38,122 bases of DNA from positions 1-38,122 of the forward strand of contig JAEZUR010000129.1 in assembly GCA_023420935.1 (NCBI GenBank), written 5' to 3'. The stretch comes from Bacillota bacterium. GTDB lineage: Bacteria > Bacillota > Clostridia > Lachnospirales > Lachnospiraceae. Below, piece after piece: positions 16,063-23,804 of the stretch (positions are counted from its first letter, which is position 1; each line of letters opens with the position of its first letter). Under the pieces are notes generated by a model, which was given only the letters and a program-made list of their open reading frames with translations, did not search any database and was not told the DNA's origin. A program made the translations under genes and the position numbers.

Positions 16063-16998
16063 ATGATTAAATATTCCATAGTTGTTCCAGCATTTAATGA
16101 GGAAGAAGTAATAACAGAAACGTATCATAGATTAATTAATGTGATGGAACAAACCAAAGAAGAGTATGAGATCCTGTTTATTAATGACGGTAGTAGAGAC
16201 AAAACCATGGAACTAATCTCAGATATCTGTAAACAAGATAATAGAATAAAACTAATTAATTTTTCAAGAAATTTTGGTCATCAAATCGCTGTGACTGCTG
16301 GAATGGAATATTCCAAAGGTCAGGCTGTGGTTATTATTGATGCAGATTTGCAAGATCCTCCTGAAGTAATTCTTAGAATGATTGAAAAGTGGAAGGAAGG
16401 ATACGATGTAGTATATGGGAAAAGGTCGAAGCGAAAAGGTGAATCTTGGTTTAAAAAGATTACAGCCAAGTTATTTTATCGCTTCTTAAATAGTATGACT
16501 TCTGTTGATATTCCAGTGGATACTGGAGATTTTCGTTTGATCGATCGAAAAGTTTGCGATACGATGAAATCGTTAACGGAAAAAAATCGATACGTTAGGG
16601 GTCTAGTTAGCTGGGTAGGATATAAACAAGTTGAAGTGGAATATGTGAGAGAAGAACGGTTTGCCGGAGAAACCAAATATCCGTTAAAGAAAATGATTAA
16701 ACTGGCAGCAGATGCCATTGTATCTTTTTCCTATAAACCATTAAAATTAGCAGGATTCATCGGCATTTTATTATCATTATGCAGTTTTGTATACTTAATT
16801 ATTATTATTTTTCAGAGATTATTTACTAACACAACGGTAGCAGGTTGGGCATCTATACTGGCTGTGATGTTATTCTTTAATGGAGTAACATTAGTGCTAC
16901 AGAGTATAAATGGGGCTTATATCGGTAGAATATATGAAGAAACTAAGAATAGACCGTTATTTATCGTAAGGGATACAATTGGGATAGAGGAAGAATAA
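16063..16998 (+). CDS. polyprenyl-phosphate glycosyltransferase, GT2 (DPM1/GtrB-like)
   Basis: The protein (311 aa) has a cytoplasmic GT-A domain (about 1-225) with SIVVPAFNEEE at its start, the nucleotide-binding FINDGSRD, the metal-binding D93-A-D95 in IDADLQDPPE and a DTGDFRLIDR motif. Two membrane helices follow (about 230-255 and 265-290). This is the layout of dolichol/undecaprenyl-phosphate mannose or glucose synthases. It probably loads a sugar on undecaprenyl phosphate for the GT-C enzyme upstream. Start 16063 follows AGAAGGGG by 4 nt; ATG 16045, six codons earlier, has no ribosome site. It is 24 nt after the PMT gene. Confidence 0.88.
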   Translation: MIKYSIVVPAFNEEEVITETYHRLINVMEQTKEEYEILFINDGSRDKTMELISDICKQDNRIKLINFSRNFGHQIAVTAGMEYSKGQAVVIIDADLQDPPEVILRMIEKWKEGYDVVYGKRSKRKGESWFKKITAKLFYRFLNSMTSVDIPVDTGDFRLIDRKVCDTMKSLTEKNRYVRGLVSWVGYKQVEVEYVREERFAGETKYPLKKMIKLAADAIVSFSYKPLKLAGFIGILLSLCSFVYLIIIIFQRLFTNTTVAGWASILAVMLFFNGVTLVLQSINGAYIGRIYEETKNRPLFIVRDTIGIEEE

Positions 16999-17031
16999 TC
17001 AGAGGTATCGGCAGGTTTAAAGGGTGAGTGT

Positions 17032-18117
17032 ATGTGGAATCTTATTACGAAAGAATGGATGGAATTAATTGATAAGAAACGTGTTATTGGTTTCGTATGT
17101 TTAGTGTCTATTATTTTTATAATAGGCACTTCTTATATTGCCTTTACATCAAAAGTTGAGATGAATTCTGCTCCAGTTACCATTGGCGTTGCTGATTGTG
17201 ATAATAGTTTATACTCTAATATGTTGCTAGATTATTTTTCAAAAGATGCAAACTTTAGTAAGTATGCCACTTTAAAAGAGGGAAGCGAGCAACAACTAGA
17301 TCATTGGATTCACAACGGTGAAATAGATGCTTATCTGGTTCTGCCAGAGAAATTTGCTGAAAATCTGATCCGTATTGAACATGTTCCAGTAGAAGTAAAA
17401 ATCAGTACCGAAAATAGTACGACGGCAATCGTGTTGAAGAATGTTCTACTCGGTTATGAGAGATATATTTCGGCCGTTGAGATTAATGCAGTTGGGTTAT
17501 ATGAAATTATGAAGAAGGATGGTATGCCAGGTGCCCTGCTAGATGAGAAAAATGAAAAGATATCGATTGATTTAGTTTTTACGGCGCTTGGCAGAGATTC
17601 TTTCTTTGAATATGTAGAAGATGATAGAGTTTCCTATTCTTCCGTTATAGAATATTATCAATATGCCATGTTATCTATTCTTATACTTTACCTTGGAATG
17701 GTTCCAGGGATGAAACTATTAAAAGAACGGGAAGAAAAGATATGGGAGAGAATCATCATTTCTTCAATCAAAGGTTATCAGTATATATTAGCAAAATGGT
17801 TATTCTATACCATGGTATTTAGTAGTATGCTGCTAATTTTTCTTCTTAGTTTTCATATTTTAAACAAGAAAACAGTACAATGGAACCTTCTGCTCTTTAT
17901 CATACTAGCCATAGGAGTCAGTATTTTATTATCGTTATGCCTTGCTTCGTTATGTAAGAAACGACGGATGTTTTTACTTAGTGGAAACATAATATATTTA
18001 ATGTTTTCAATTGTTGGTGGTTCTGTGATTCCAATTATGTACATGCCGGAGCGTATTTATATATTAGCAAAATTCACACCAAATTATTGGTTTATGAAAT
18101 TCTTACTTTCTTTATAG
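17032..18117 (+). CDS. ABC-2 type permease (first of a pair)
   Basis: The protein (361 aa) has one N-terminal membrane helix (about 20-42), an extracytoplasmic domain of about 170 residues and five or six helices from about 215 on. This is the YbhS/YbhR-like ABC2_membrane_3 layout of exporter permeases. It ends soon after a TPNYWFMKF motif that recurs in the next protein, and its C-terminus looks some 15 residues shorter. AAAGGG lies before the ATG. No ABC ATPase gene is adjacent on either side, so the energising subunit must come from elsewhere, or the pair works differently. The substrate is unknown. Confidence 0.7.
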   Translation: MWNLITKEWMELIDKKRVIGFVCLVSIIFIIGTSYIAFTSKVEMNSAPVTIGVADCDNSLYSNMLLDYFSKDANFSKYATLKEGSEQQLDHWIHNGEIDAYLVLPEKFAENLIRIEHVPVEVKISTENSTTAIVLKNVLLGYERYISAVEINAVGLYEIMKKDGMPGALLDEKNEKISIDLVFTALGRDSFFEYVEDDRVSYSSVIEYYQYAMLSILILYLGMVPGMKLLKEREEKIWERIIISSIKGYQYILAKWLFYTMVFSSMLLIFLLSFHILNKKTVQWNLLLFIILAIGVSILLSLCLASLCKKRRMFLLSGNIIYLMFSIVGGSVIPIMYMPERIYILAKFTPNYWFMKFLLSL

Positions 18118-18162
18118 TGGGATCGGAGTGTATACGACGAAATACGTAGGAGGGTGGCTTGT

Positions 18163-19305
18163 GTGCGTAAGATAATTTATTTGGGTAAAGAATTAAAATG
18201 CGTAATAGAACTGAATATAAAATTAATGTTGCATAATAAAACATCGTTTTTCGTCTGCGGTGTAATCTGTATTCTGTTTTTTTTATTGACAGGTGACTTG
18301 GCTCTCCATGCAGAAGAAAGAAGTAGTATACCGATTGGAATCATTGATGAAGATGAAAGTAAGATGTCCAGGCAATTAATTCAAGAGTTACAAGAAAATG
18401 AATCAATCTATGTATATGTAACAGATAAGAAAACCGCAAAAGGTTTGTTATATAAACAGCGTATCATGGCTTATTATGAAATAAATACCGGTTTTCAAAA
18501 GAATATATTAAAAGGAACTGCTAAAAATTTAATCAATGTAAATTACCAAAAGAACAATGAAAATATTTCTTTTATTTCTGATATCATTGCTGGTCATATT
18601 ATGTTTGATGTTTGTTTAAATAAAAGTATTCGAGTTTACCAGTCTATGGGATCGAAATATAAAATTACGTCGGAGGAAGAGTACCGAACATTTTTACAAA
18701 AATTAAGAACGGATCAACTTTTTAATTTTCGATTTGATATTTCTTTTATTCGACCCAATGACAGGGAAATCGATATAAGCCAAAATAAACTAGGTAATTC
18801 CTTGTTATATCAACAAGCTTTAATTGGAACGATGGGGTTTTTACTCAGTTTTCTTATTCTATTTTTGGTATATGGCATGGCTGAACCTCATAATCGGGTA
18901 AATGGTAATCGAGTAAAAATTACAATGATACCTAGAGCTGTTATCTATCTAGGTCAGGTGCTTACAGCGGTTATACTAAGTTTTATACTATCCACTTTTA
19001 TTACACCACTAATTATACTTGGTTTGCAGACAAGTAATCTTATATTAGCGTTACAGATTTATTGTTTGGTTAATTTATATTGCATGTTACTAAGCGTACT
19101 GTTTGTTTGGATTGGAACGTGTTGCAAGGGTGCTTCCACTTATCAGATGGTTGGTTCCTTTTTAATACTTAGTTTTGGTATGATTGGAACAGCAGGAGTG
19201 ATTGTTGGAGAACAAAGTAAAGAATTATTAAATATTTCAAAAATAATTCCAAATTACTGGTTTATTAAGGAATTTACTGATATAATAATAAACGGTGTTT
19301 CATAA
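18163..19305 (+). CDS. ABC-2 type permease (second of a pair)
   Basis: The protein (380 aa) repeats the architecture of its neighbour: an N-terminal helix (about 25-45), an extracytoplasmic domain with IPIGIIDEDESKMS near its start, then five to six helices ending at IIPNYWFIKEF. The two are diverged paralogues that probably form a heterodimeric channel. GTG 18163 is chosen because AGGAGGG at 18148-18154 is about 8 nt upstream; the earlier in-frame GTG at 18154 overlaps that site. The gap to the first permease is 45 nt. Confidence 0.7.
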   Translation: MRKIIYLGKELKCVIELNIKLMLHNKTSFFVCGVICILFFLLTGDLALHAEERSSIPIGIIDEDESKMSRQLIQELQENESIYVYVTDKKTAKGLLYKQRIMAYYEINTGFQKNILKGTAKNLINVNYQKNNENISFISDIIAGHIMFDVCLNKSIRVYQSMGSKYKITSEEEYRTFLQKLRTDQLFNFRFDISFIRPNDREIDISQNKLGNSLLYQQALIGTMGFLLSFLILFLVYGMAEPHNRVNGNRVKITMIPRAVIYLGQVLTAVILSFILSTFITPLIILGLQTSNLILALQIYCLVNLYCMLLSVLFVWIGTCCKGASTYQMVGSFLILSFGMIGTAGVIVGEQSKELLNISKIIPNYWFIKEFTDIIINGVS

Positions 19306-19343
19306 AAGAAAGCATCTAAATTTATATACAAGGTGGATTATAC

Positions 19344-20771
19344 ATGAGCAATAATTTAAAGCAGATGATTAAACAAATAAATGATGGAAAGAATCTAGAA
19401 GTATACATACCTAGCTATGCTACAGGACTAATGGATTCTTATTATAAATACTCTATGCTTCGTATGACAATGAATTACTATACTCTTTATGAAGTAGCTA
19501 GTGATAATCAGGAATCTACCCATGTAGCTGGTGATGTCCTTACATTAATAAATCAAACAATTGATGGTCTTTTCAAAACTTCTATCTCTGGAGAAGAAAC
19601 GGAGACTATGGTTAAGAAATTAGACGCAGCAAGAATGGACATTATTAAGAAAATGCAAATTCTAACTGCCTATATTGATCGTCTTCAAATTTATGAGTAT
19701 GTATTAAATCGTATGGAACTCAATTTTGAAGAACAATTAGATTATATGGATGATTCGCTTTTCTCTCAGAAACTAATTCAATACATTTTTAATTCCAAAG
19801 ACAATATGGTTATTAATGATAAAATTAGAGAGGTTATGGGGCAGCTCCCTGTAAGAATGTCAAGAAAAAAATACTTTGAATTAATTAAAGAAAGCTTGTC
19901 AGTTTATAAAGGTGGAGATAAATCTTCAGTAGATTCATACATCTATATGTTAGAGACATGTTCAATGCTATATGAACCAGAGGGCGGTCAAGAAGAGTTT
20001 ACACAATTTAAAGAATTAATACAGGAGTTAGAAACAACACAATACAGTGAATTAACCAAAGAAGAACATGCAACACTTGCGAAAAAGATACCAGTAGTAG
20101 CTGAACAGATTACTGGTATTACGGATTGGTATGTAAGTCTTCAAGAGATATTGAATAATTTATATGTATTAGTACTTGCCAACCCATATGCCATGGTGTC
20201 AGATGAAGCTGAGATGCTAATTTGTAAAGAGATTATACAAACAATTCATAAATTATTTGAAGCTAAGCAATTTGGTGACCTACCAACGAATTTAGAAGAA
20301 AAACTAGGGCTCTTAGAAGGAGCGCAAGAGTCTGTGTTAGATATTTGTAACCTCTATGAATCTGTACTTCTAGAGCTAAAAACTAATCATAGTTCCATGA
20401 TTGATAGTTTGATGCTTGGAACCATATTTGAAAATTTATATTTGATGCAAAAATTACAATCCACTAGCATATTTATCGATATTCAAGAAGAAATCAAAGA
20501 AGAAGTTGCAGATGAAGAATATATTGCCAAAGTAACGGAAGCTTATATCACAAAAATATCAGATTTATTTCAGAAGAATCAAAAAAGTGTCAATCGTGCT
20601 ATTATAGCCAATACCATTGGGAAGATGCCAGTTTTCTTTACGTCAAGTGATGAAGTAGCGCAATATATTATAAATTCCCTTGAACAATGTCGCGATCGAG
20701 CTGAGAAAAATGTTTGTATTCATATTTTAAATGAAATTATGGAAGAAGAGCAGAGGTATCAAAAATTTTAG
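19344..20771 (+). CDS. large helical cytoplasmic protein, function unknown
   Basis: I do not recognise this protein (475 aa). It has no signal peptide, membrane segment or nucleotide-binding motif and looks almost wholly alpha-helical, rich in E, K, I, L and Q. Early it has IPSYATGLMDSYYKYSMLRM. Charged helices such as QEEIKEEVADEEYIAK and a terminal ILNEIMEEEQRYQKF could form coiled coils. AAGGTGG precedes the ATG. It follows the permease pair by 38 nt and precedes another unknown gene by 21 nt, so it shares their transcript. A link with the permeases or with the sporulation genes downstream is possible but unproven. Confidence 0.7.
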   Translation: MSNNLKQMIKQINDGKNLEVYIPSYATGLMDSYYKYSMLRMTMNYYTLYEVASDNQESTHVAGDVLTLINQTIDGLFKTSISGEETETMVKKLDAARMDIIKKMQILTAYIDRLQIYEYVLNRMELNFEEQLDYMDDSLFSQKLIQYIFNSKDNMVINDKIREVMGQLPVRMSRKKYFELIKESLSVYKGGDKSSVDSYIYMLETCSMLYEPEGGQEEFTQFKELIQELETTQYSELTKEEHATLAKKIPVVAEQITGITDWYVSLQEILNNLYVLVLANPYAMVSDEAEMLICKEIIQTIHKLFEAKQFGDLPTNLEEKLGLLEGAQESVLDICNLYESVLLELKTNHSSMIDSLMLGTIFENLYLMQKLQSTSIFIDIQEEIKEEVADEEYIAKVTEAYITKISDLFQKNQKSVNRAIIANTIGKMPVFFTSSDEVAQYIINSLEQCRDRAEKNVCIHILNEIMEEEQRYQKF

Positions 20772-20792
20772 GATAGGATTTTAGGTGCTTAT

Positions 20793-21107
20793 ATGATAAA
20801 ATGGTATGAGAATCTATATATGGATAAAAAAGTAAGTAAAAAACCCAATAAATATATCAGAGGTATTGAAGATGGTAAATTAACTTTGGGATTATACTGT
20901 ATAACCTTGGCTTCCAATGAAAATAATCTATTTGATATTATTGAAGCCAATGAATTGTTTTTCCGTCACTATAGAGAAAATATTTTGTGCATTGTTGGTC
21001 TTGCAAAAGGCAAAGATAGTGCACTCCAAATGGTACAAGACCTTGTTATGGAAATGTATCATCATACCGGTGAGTTTAAAGTAAAAGAGTATTTTATCTT
21101 TCCTTAA
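20793..21107 (+). CDS. small conserved-looking protein, function unknown
   Basis: A 104-residue soluble protein, mixed alpha/beta by eye, with the segment LGLYCITLASNENNLFDIIEANELFFRHY. It has no cysteine cluster or membrane helix. An AGGTG site lies 6 nt before the ATG. It ends 56 nt before the DUF2953 gene. I recognise no family; its only context is the tight arrangement with the 475-residue protein before it and ytfI-gerW after it. Confidence 0.65.
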   Translation: MIKWYENLYMDKKVSKKPNKYIRGIEDGKLTLGLYCITLASNENNLFDIIEANELFFRHYRENILCIVGLAKGKDSALQMVQDLVMEMYHHTGEFKVKEYFIFP

Positions 21108-21163
21108 AACAACTACCTGTAATAAACTGTTATAATAGAACATGGGTGTTAGGATGTGAAATT

Positions 21164-22237
21164 TTGCTGCATGTCGTTTTGCTTATACTTAAAATAATCG
21201 GGATTGTCTTGTTAACAGTATTAGGAGTAGTTCTGTTGGCAATTCTTTTAATTTTATTAGTACCAATCCGTTATAATGTAAATGCAGAAAAATATGATAA
21301 TATAAGTGCTGTTATAAGAGCTGGTTGGTTGTTACGAATTTTATATTTTAAAGCTGAGTATAAAGATGAAAAATTTATCTATTATGTTAAACTTTTTGGA
21401 ATTAAAATTAGATCAAATCTTTCAAAAGAGAACGAGTGGGAAGATTCAGAATCTAAAAAGGAAAAAAGAAAAAAGAGTCAAAAAGAACATAAAAATGAGT
21501 ATAAGAAACAGTATCACAAGCAAGAAGTGATTGATAGTAAGAAAGAGGAGCAAAATCCAGTAGAATCAAGTAAAAAAGAATTACCAATTCTTCAAGAGAA
21601 GCCGATAAAAATAGAGGATAAGACAGATACTATTGCTATAAAAAAAGATGATGTAAAAAAAGATGATGTAAAAAAAGAATTTCAACCTGAAGGTATACCA
21701 GAAACTGAGAAGCAATCGAAATTATCCATACTATGGAAAAAAATTAAAACAACTTGGCTTAAGTTCATTGATACAATAAAAAACCTATGGTTGAAAGTAC
21801 GAAACTTATATCAGAATATGAGAACAAAGGTATCTGATTGGTTTACAAGTTTCCAAAACATAAAGCATAAAATTCAGTTGTGTGTCGCATTTATTCAAAA
21901 TGAACAAAATAAGCTAGGAATTCAAAATGTGTTCCGTTCAATCAAAAAGACGTTAAAACATTGCATTCCATATAAAGTAACAGGATTAATACAGTTTGGA
22001 ACAGGGGATCCTTGTTCCACGGGGCAAGCATTAGGAGTAGTTAGCCTTTTATATGCTTACTATGGTGGAAATATCAAGGTTATACCTGATTTTGAAAATG
22101 AAATAATAGAAGGATATATAAAAGCAAAAGGTAGAATAAGATTAGGTGCATTACTTATAATAGCTTTAAAATTATTACTAAATGATAACTTCAAACAATT
22201 ACTCATAAACTATAGGAAGTTAAAGGAGGAATTATAA
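21164..22237 (+). CDS. ytfI: DUF2953 protein, YtfI-like
   Basis: The protein (357 aa) begins with a long membrane helix (about 2-30), then a beta-rich segment (IRYNVNAEKYD onward), a lysine/glutamate-rich linker (about 95-190) and a C-terminal DUF2953 region with IQFGTGDPCSTGQALG. In Bacillus ytfI stands directly before ytfJ (gerW), as here. I place the start at TTG 21164: AGGATG is 7 nt upstream and the result, MLHVVLLILKI, matches the usual N-terminus. GTG 21146 lacks a ribosome site. TATAAT at 21131-21136 could provide its own promoter. The stop overlaps the gerW start by one base, so expression is coupled. Confidence 0.8.
   Translation: MLHVVLLILKIIGIVLLTVLGVVLLAILLILLVPIRYNVNAEKYDNISAVIRAGWLLRILYFKAEYKDEKFIYYVKLFGIKIRSNLSKENEWEDSESKKEKRKKSQKEHKNEYKKQYHKQEVIDSKKEEQNPVESSKKELPILQEKPIKIEDKTDTIAIKKDDVKKDDVKKEFQPEGIPETEKQSKLSILWKKIKTTWLKFIDTIKNLWLKVRNLYQNMRTKVSDWFTSFQNIKHKIQLCVAFIQNEQNKLGIQNVFRSIKKTLKHCIPYKVTGLIQFGTGDPCSTGQALGVVSLLYAYYGGNIKVIPDFENEIIEGYIKAKGRIRLGALLIIALKLLLNDNFKQLLINYRKLKEEL
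21647..21676 (+). repeat. 15-bp tandem duplication in the ytfI linker
   Basis: GATGATGTAAAAAAA occurs twice in direct succession and encodes DDVKK twice. It is preceded by another run of seven A. It lies in the charged linker, where length change should be tolerated. Confidence 0.8.
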
Positions 22238-22647
22238 TGGCGGACAATACTTTTAATAACACAGTGGAATCATTATTTAAGGGGATGGATAGTTTTTTAA
22301 CTACAAAAACGGTTGTTGGTGAAGCAGTGAAATTTGAAGATGGTACCATAATCTTACCACTTGTTGATGTTAGTTTTGGTGTGGCAGCTGGGGCATTTGC
22401 GCAAGAAGATAAGAAAAAGAATAATGGAGCTGGTGGTATGGGCGGTAAAATTACGCCGAGTTCTGTGTTGGTGATTCAAAATGGATCAGCTAGACTTGTA
22501 AATGTGAAAAACCAGGATACCGTGACAAAAATACTCGATATGGTTCCTGATTTTGTAAATAAATTTACAAAAGGAAAAGAGGAAACAGAAGATCCAAAGG
22601 TGAAAGAAGCTGTAGATTCAATGAAAAATCAGGAAGTAGAGGAATAA
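22237..22647 (+). CDS. gerW: GerW/YtfJ sporulation protein
   Basis: The protein (136 aa) matches the GerW (YtfJ) family: an N-terminal helix (TVESLFKGMDSF), then VVGEAVKFEDGTIILPLVDVSFGVAAGAF, a Gly-rich loop (GAGGMGGKI) and SSVLVIQNGSARLVNV. In Bacillus it is made in the forespore and is needed for normal lysozyme resistance and germination. The start overlaps the ytfI stop (TAATG), with GGAGG 7 nt upstream. A terminator follows closely, so this is the last gene of the long co-directional run. Confidence 0.9.
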   Translation: MADNTFNNTVESLFKGMDSFLTTKTVVGEAVKFEDGTIILPLVDVSFGVAAGAFAQEDKKKNNGAGGMGGKITPSSVLVIQNGSARLVNVKNQDTVTKILDMVPDFVNKFTKGKEETEDPKVKEAVDSMKNQEVEE

Positions 22648-22656
22648 AATAAAAAA

Positions 22657-22691
22657 AGAATAAAATATGCTTGCATTATTCTGGGTTTTTT
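22657..22691 (+). terminator. terminator after gerW, overlapping the rpmB promoter
   Basis: AGAATAA (22657-22663) pairs with TTATTCT (22676-22682) and is followed by GGG and six T. The loop and 3' arm contain the -35 element of the next promoter. Confidence 0.65.
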
Positions 22692-22699
22692 GATAGAAT
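22671..22699 (+). promoter_or_regulatory. sigma-A promoter of rpmB
   Basis: TTGCAT (22671-22676), 17 nt, TAGAAT (22694-22699). The start near 22706 gives a leader of about 50 nt. That leader contains the small hairpin GTATGG/CCATAC (22713-22729) and the hairpin at the ribosome site. Confidence 0.6.
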
Positions 22700-22737
22700 A
22701 TTTTTGTTTGATGTATGGGATCACCATACTAAATAAG

Positions 22738-22755
22738 CTAAAGGAGGTGCTTTAG
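22738..22755 (+). promoter_or_regulatory. hairpin presenting the rpmB Shine-Dalgarno
   Basis: CTAAAG (22738-22743) pairs with CTTTAG (22750-22755) immediately before the ATG, with most of AAGGAGG in the loop. It could tune ribosome access. The stem is AT-rich and only 6 bp. Confidence 0.45.
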
Positions 22756-22941
22756 ATGGCTAAATGTGCGATTTGTGAAAAAGGTGCTCACTTCGGAAAT
22801 GCAGTGAGTCATTCACATAGAAGAAGTAATAAAATGTGGAAGTGTAATGTAAAATCTGTTAAGGTTAATGTGAATGGTGCAACAAAGAAAATGTATGTTT
22901 GTACTTCATGTTTAAAATCAGGTTTAGTAGTGCGTGCGTAG
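22756..22941 (+). CDS. rpmB: 50S ribosomal protein L28
   Basis: L28 (61 aa, the usual length for the short bacterial form) is a component of the large ribosomal subunit. It starts MAKCAICEKGAHFGNAVSHS and keeps the RRSNKMWKCN segment. It is the zinc-binding (C+) type, with CxxC pairs at C4/C7 and C49/C52. It has its own promoter and terminator. Placement next to yloU-fakA-recG matches the Bacillus order, although here a 460-nt gap with minus-strand mini-ORFs separates them. Confidence 0.97.
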   Translation: MAKCAICEKGAHFGNAVSHSHRRSNKMWKCNVKSVKVNVNGATKKMYVCTSCLKSGLVVRA

Positions 22942-22959
22942 TTTTTTACGTGTATGTGG

Positions 22960-23007
22960 AAGGTGTCTTAAATGGTGATGAGTCATCACTATTTTAGGCG
23001 CTTTTTT
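22960..23007 (+). terminator. Rho-independent terminator after rpmB
   Basis: A long imperfect stem (AAGGTGTCTTAAATGGTGATG against CATCACTATTTTAGGCGCTT, with wobbles) closes a 3-nt loop and ends in six T. Confidence 0.85.
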
Positions 23008-23018
23008 CTTGTTTGATT

Positions 23019-23159
23019 TTAACAGCTACAAAAGAGATTGTAGCCTAGAACCAGACAAAGAATGATAATACATATTGCCAATATTCCGTTTGTAATAAAA
23101 AGCATAATAGTCATACCTATTGCAATCCAAAATAAAATAAAACCTAACATTCTTTTCAT
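23019..23159 (-). CDS. 46-residue hydrophobic membrane protein
   Basis: On the minus strand ATG 23159 opens a 46-codon frame ending TAA at 23019-23021. GGAGA lies 6 nt upstream, a good ribosome site. The peptide starts MKRMLGFILFWIAIGMTIML and ends GYNLFCSC. It looks like two short membrane helices joined by a turn at TNG, after a basic N-terminus. Too short for standard gene calls, but the composition, ribosome site and clear charge pattern support it. Function is unknown. Its ATG overlaps the stop (ATGA) of another hydrophobic frame upstream. Confidence 0.6.
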   Translation of the reverse strand: MKRMLGFILFWIAIGMTIMLFITNGILAICIIILCLVLGYNLFCSC

Positions 23160-23251
23160 TGATGTCTCCAATCTGCCAGCTTATGGAATAATCCTAATTC
23201 AATTGGTACAAAGATAGCGCATATGATAATAAGAAAAAGAGTTAGTATAAT
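23156..23251 (-). CDS. possible 31-codon membrane ORF overlapping the 46-residue gene
   Basis: An open minus-strand frame (stop to stop 23287-23156) encodes a hydrophobic helix followed by IELGLFHKLADWRHQ, protein-like in composition. No ATG, GTG or TTG exists in it. The best initiation point is ATT 23251, about 10 nt after AAAGGA. Its TGA overlaps the next ATG (ATGA), the usual sign of coupling. It may be a gene with a rare start, a remnant that lost its start, or chance. Confidence 0.3.
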   Translation of the reverse strand: MILTLFLIIICAIFVPIELGLFHKLADWRHQ

Positions 23252-23292
23252 ATATGCAGAATCCTTTAAAAATGAATAGATTTTTAATTATG

Positions 23293-23323
23293 TGTTTCAT
23301 TTTTTTGTGAAACAGGGTATAAT
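23293..23323 (+). promoter_or_regulatory. promoter of yloU with an overlapping inverted repeat
   Basis: TATAAT (23318-23323) has only a weak -35 (TTTCAT, 23295-23300) 17 nt upstream. TGTTTCA (23293-23299) and TGAAACA (23308-23314) form an inverted repeat that spans the -35 and spacer, a position typical of an operator. The regulator is unknown. Confidence 0.45.
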
Positions 23324-23401
23324 GTAATATAGGTATAGTTTCATTTACGAGAATCCAATGCTTTTGAAAAAACGCAAAATAAATAGAATCGGAGGGTTAC
23401 T

Positions 23402-23758
23402 ATGAAAGGTCATATGAATACAGGAATTGGTGAAATTCTTATTGATAATGAAGTTTTAGCAAAATATGCCGGATCAGCTGCTGTTGAGTGTTTTGGTATT
23501 GTTGGAATGGCATCTGTAAATATGAAAGATGGACTGGTAAAGCTTCTTAAAAGAGATAATATCAGCCATGGTGTAAATGTTGTAATTGAAGAAAATAGAA
23601 TACTAATTGATTTACACATTATAGTTGCTTATGGAGTAAGTATTTCCGCAGTAGCAGAGAACCTTATTGGAAATGTAAAATATAAGGTGGAAGAATTTAC
23701 GGGAATGGAAGTAAAGAAAATTAATATTTATGTAGAAGGTGTCCGAGTTCTCGACTAA
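23402..23758 (+). CDS. yloU: Asp23/Gls24 family protein, YloU-like
   Basis: The protein (118 aa) belongs to the Asp23/Gls24 (DUF322) family: an early GEILIDNEVLAKYAGSAAVECFGIVGM segment, a central strand region (VNVVIEENRILIDLHIIVAYGVSI) and the closing INIYVEGVRVLD. Members form abundant membrane-associated or envelope-stress proteins in Gram-positives; YloU itself has no settled function. GGAGG stands 5-6 nt before the ATG. It lies 46 nt upstream of fakA and is probably co-transcribed with it, as in Bacillus (yloU-yloV). Confidence 0.9.
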   Translation: MKGHMNTGIGEILIDNEVLAKYAGSAAVECFGIVGMASVNMKDGLVKLLKRDNISHGVNVVIEENRILIDLHIIVAYGVSISAVAENLIGNVKYKVEEFTGMEVKKINIYVEGVRVLD

Positions 23759-23804
23759 GCGATGCTGCATATGAAGATATTTACTTGTAAGGAGGAACAA
23801 ACTA

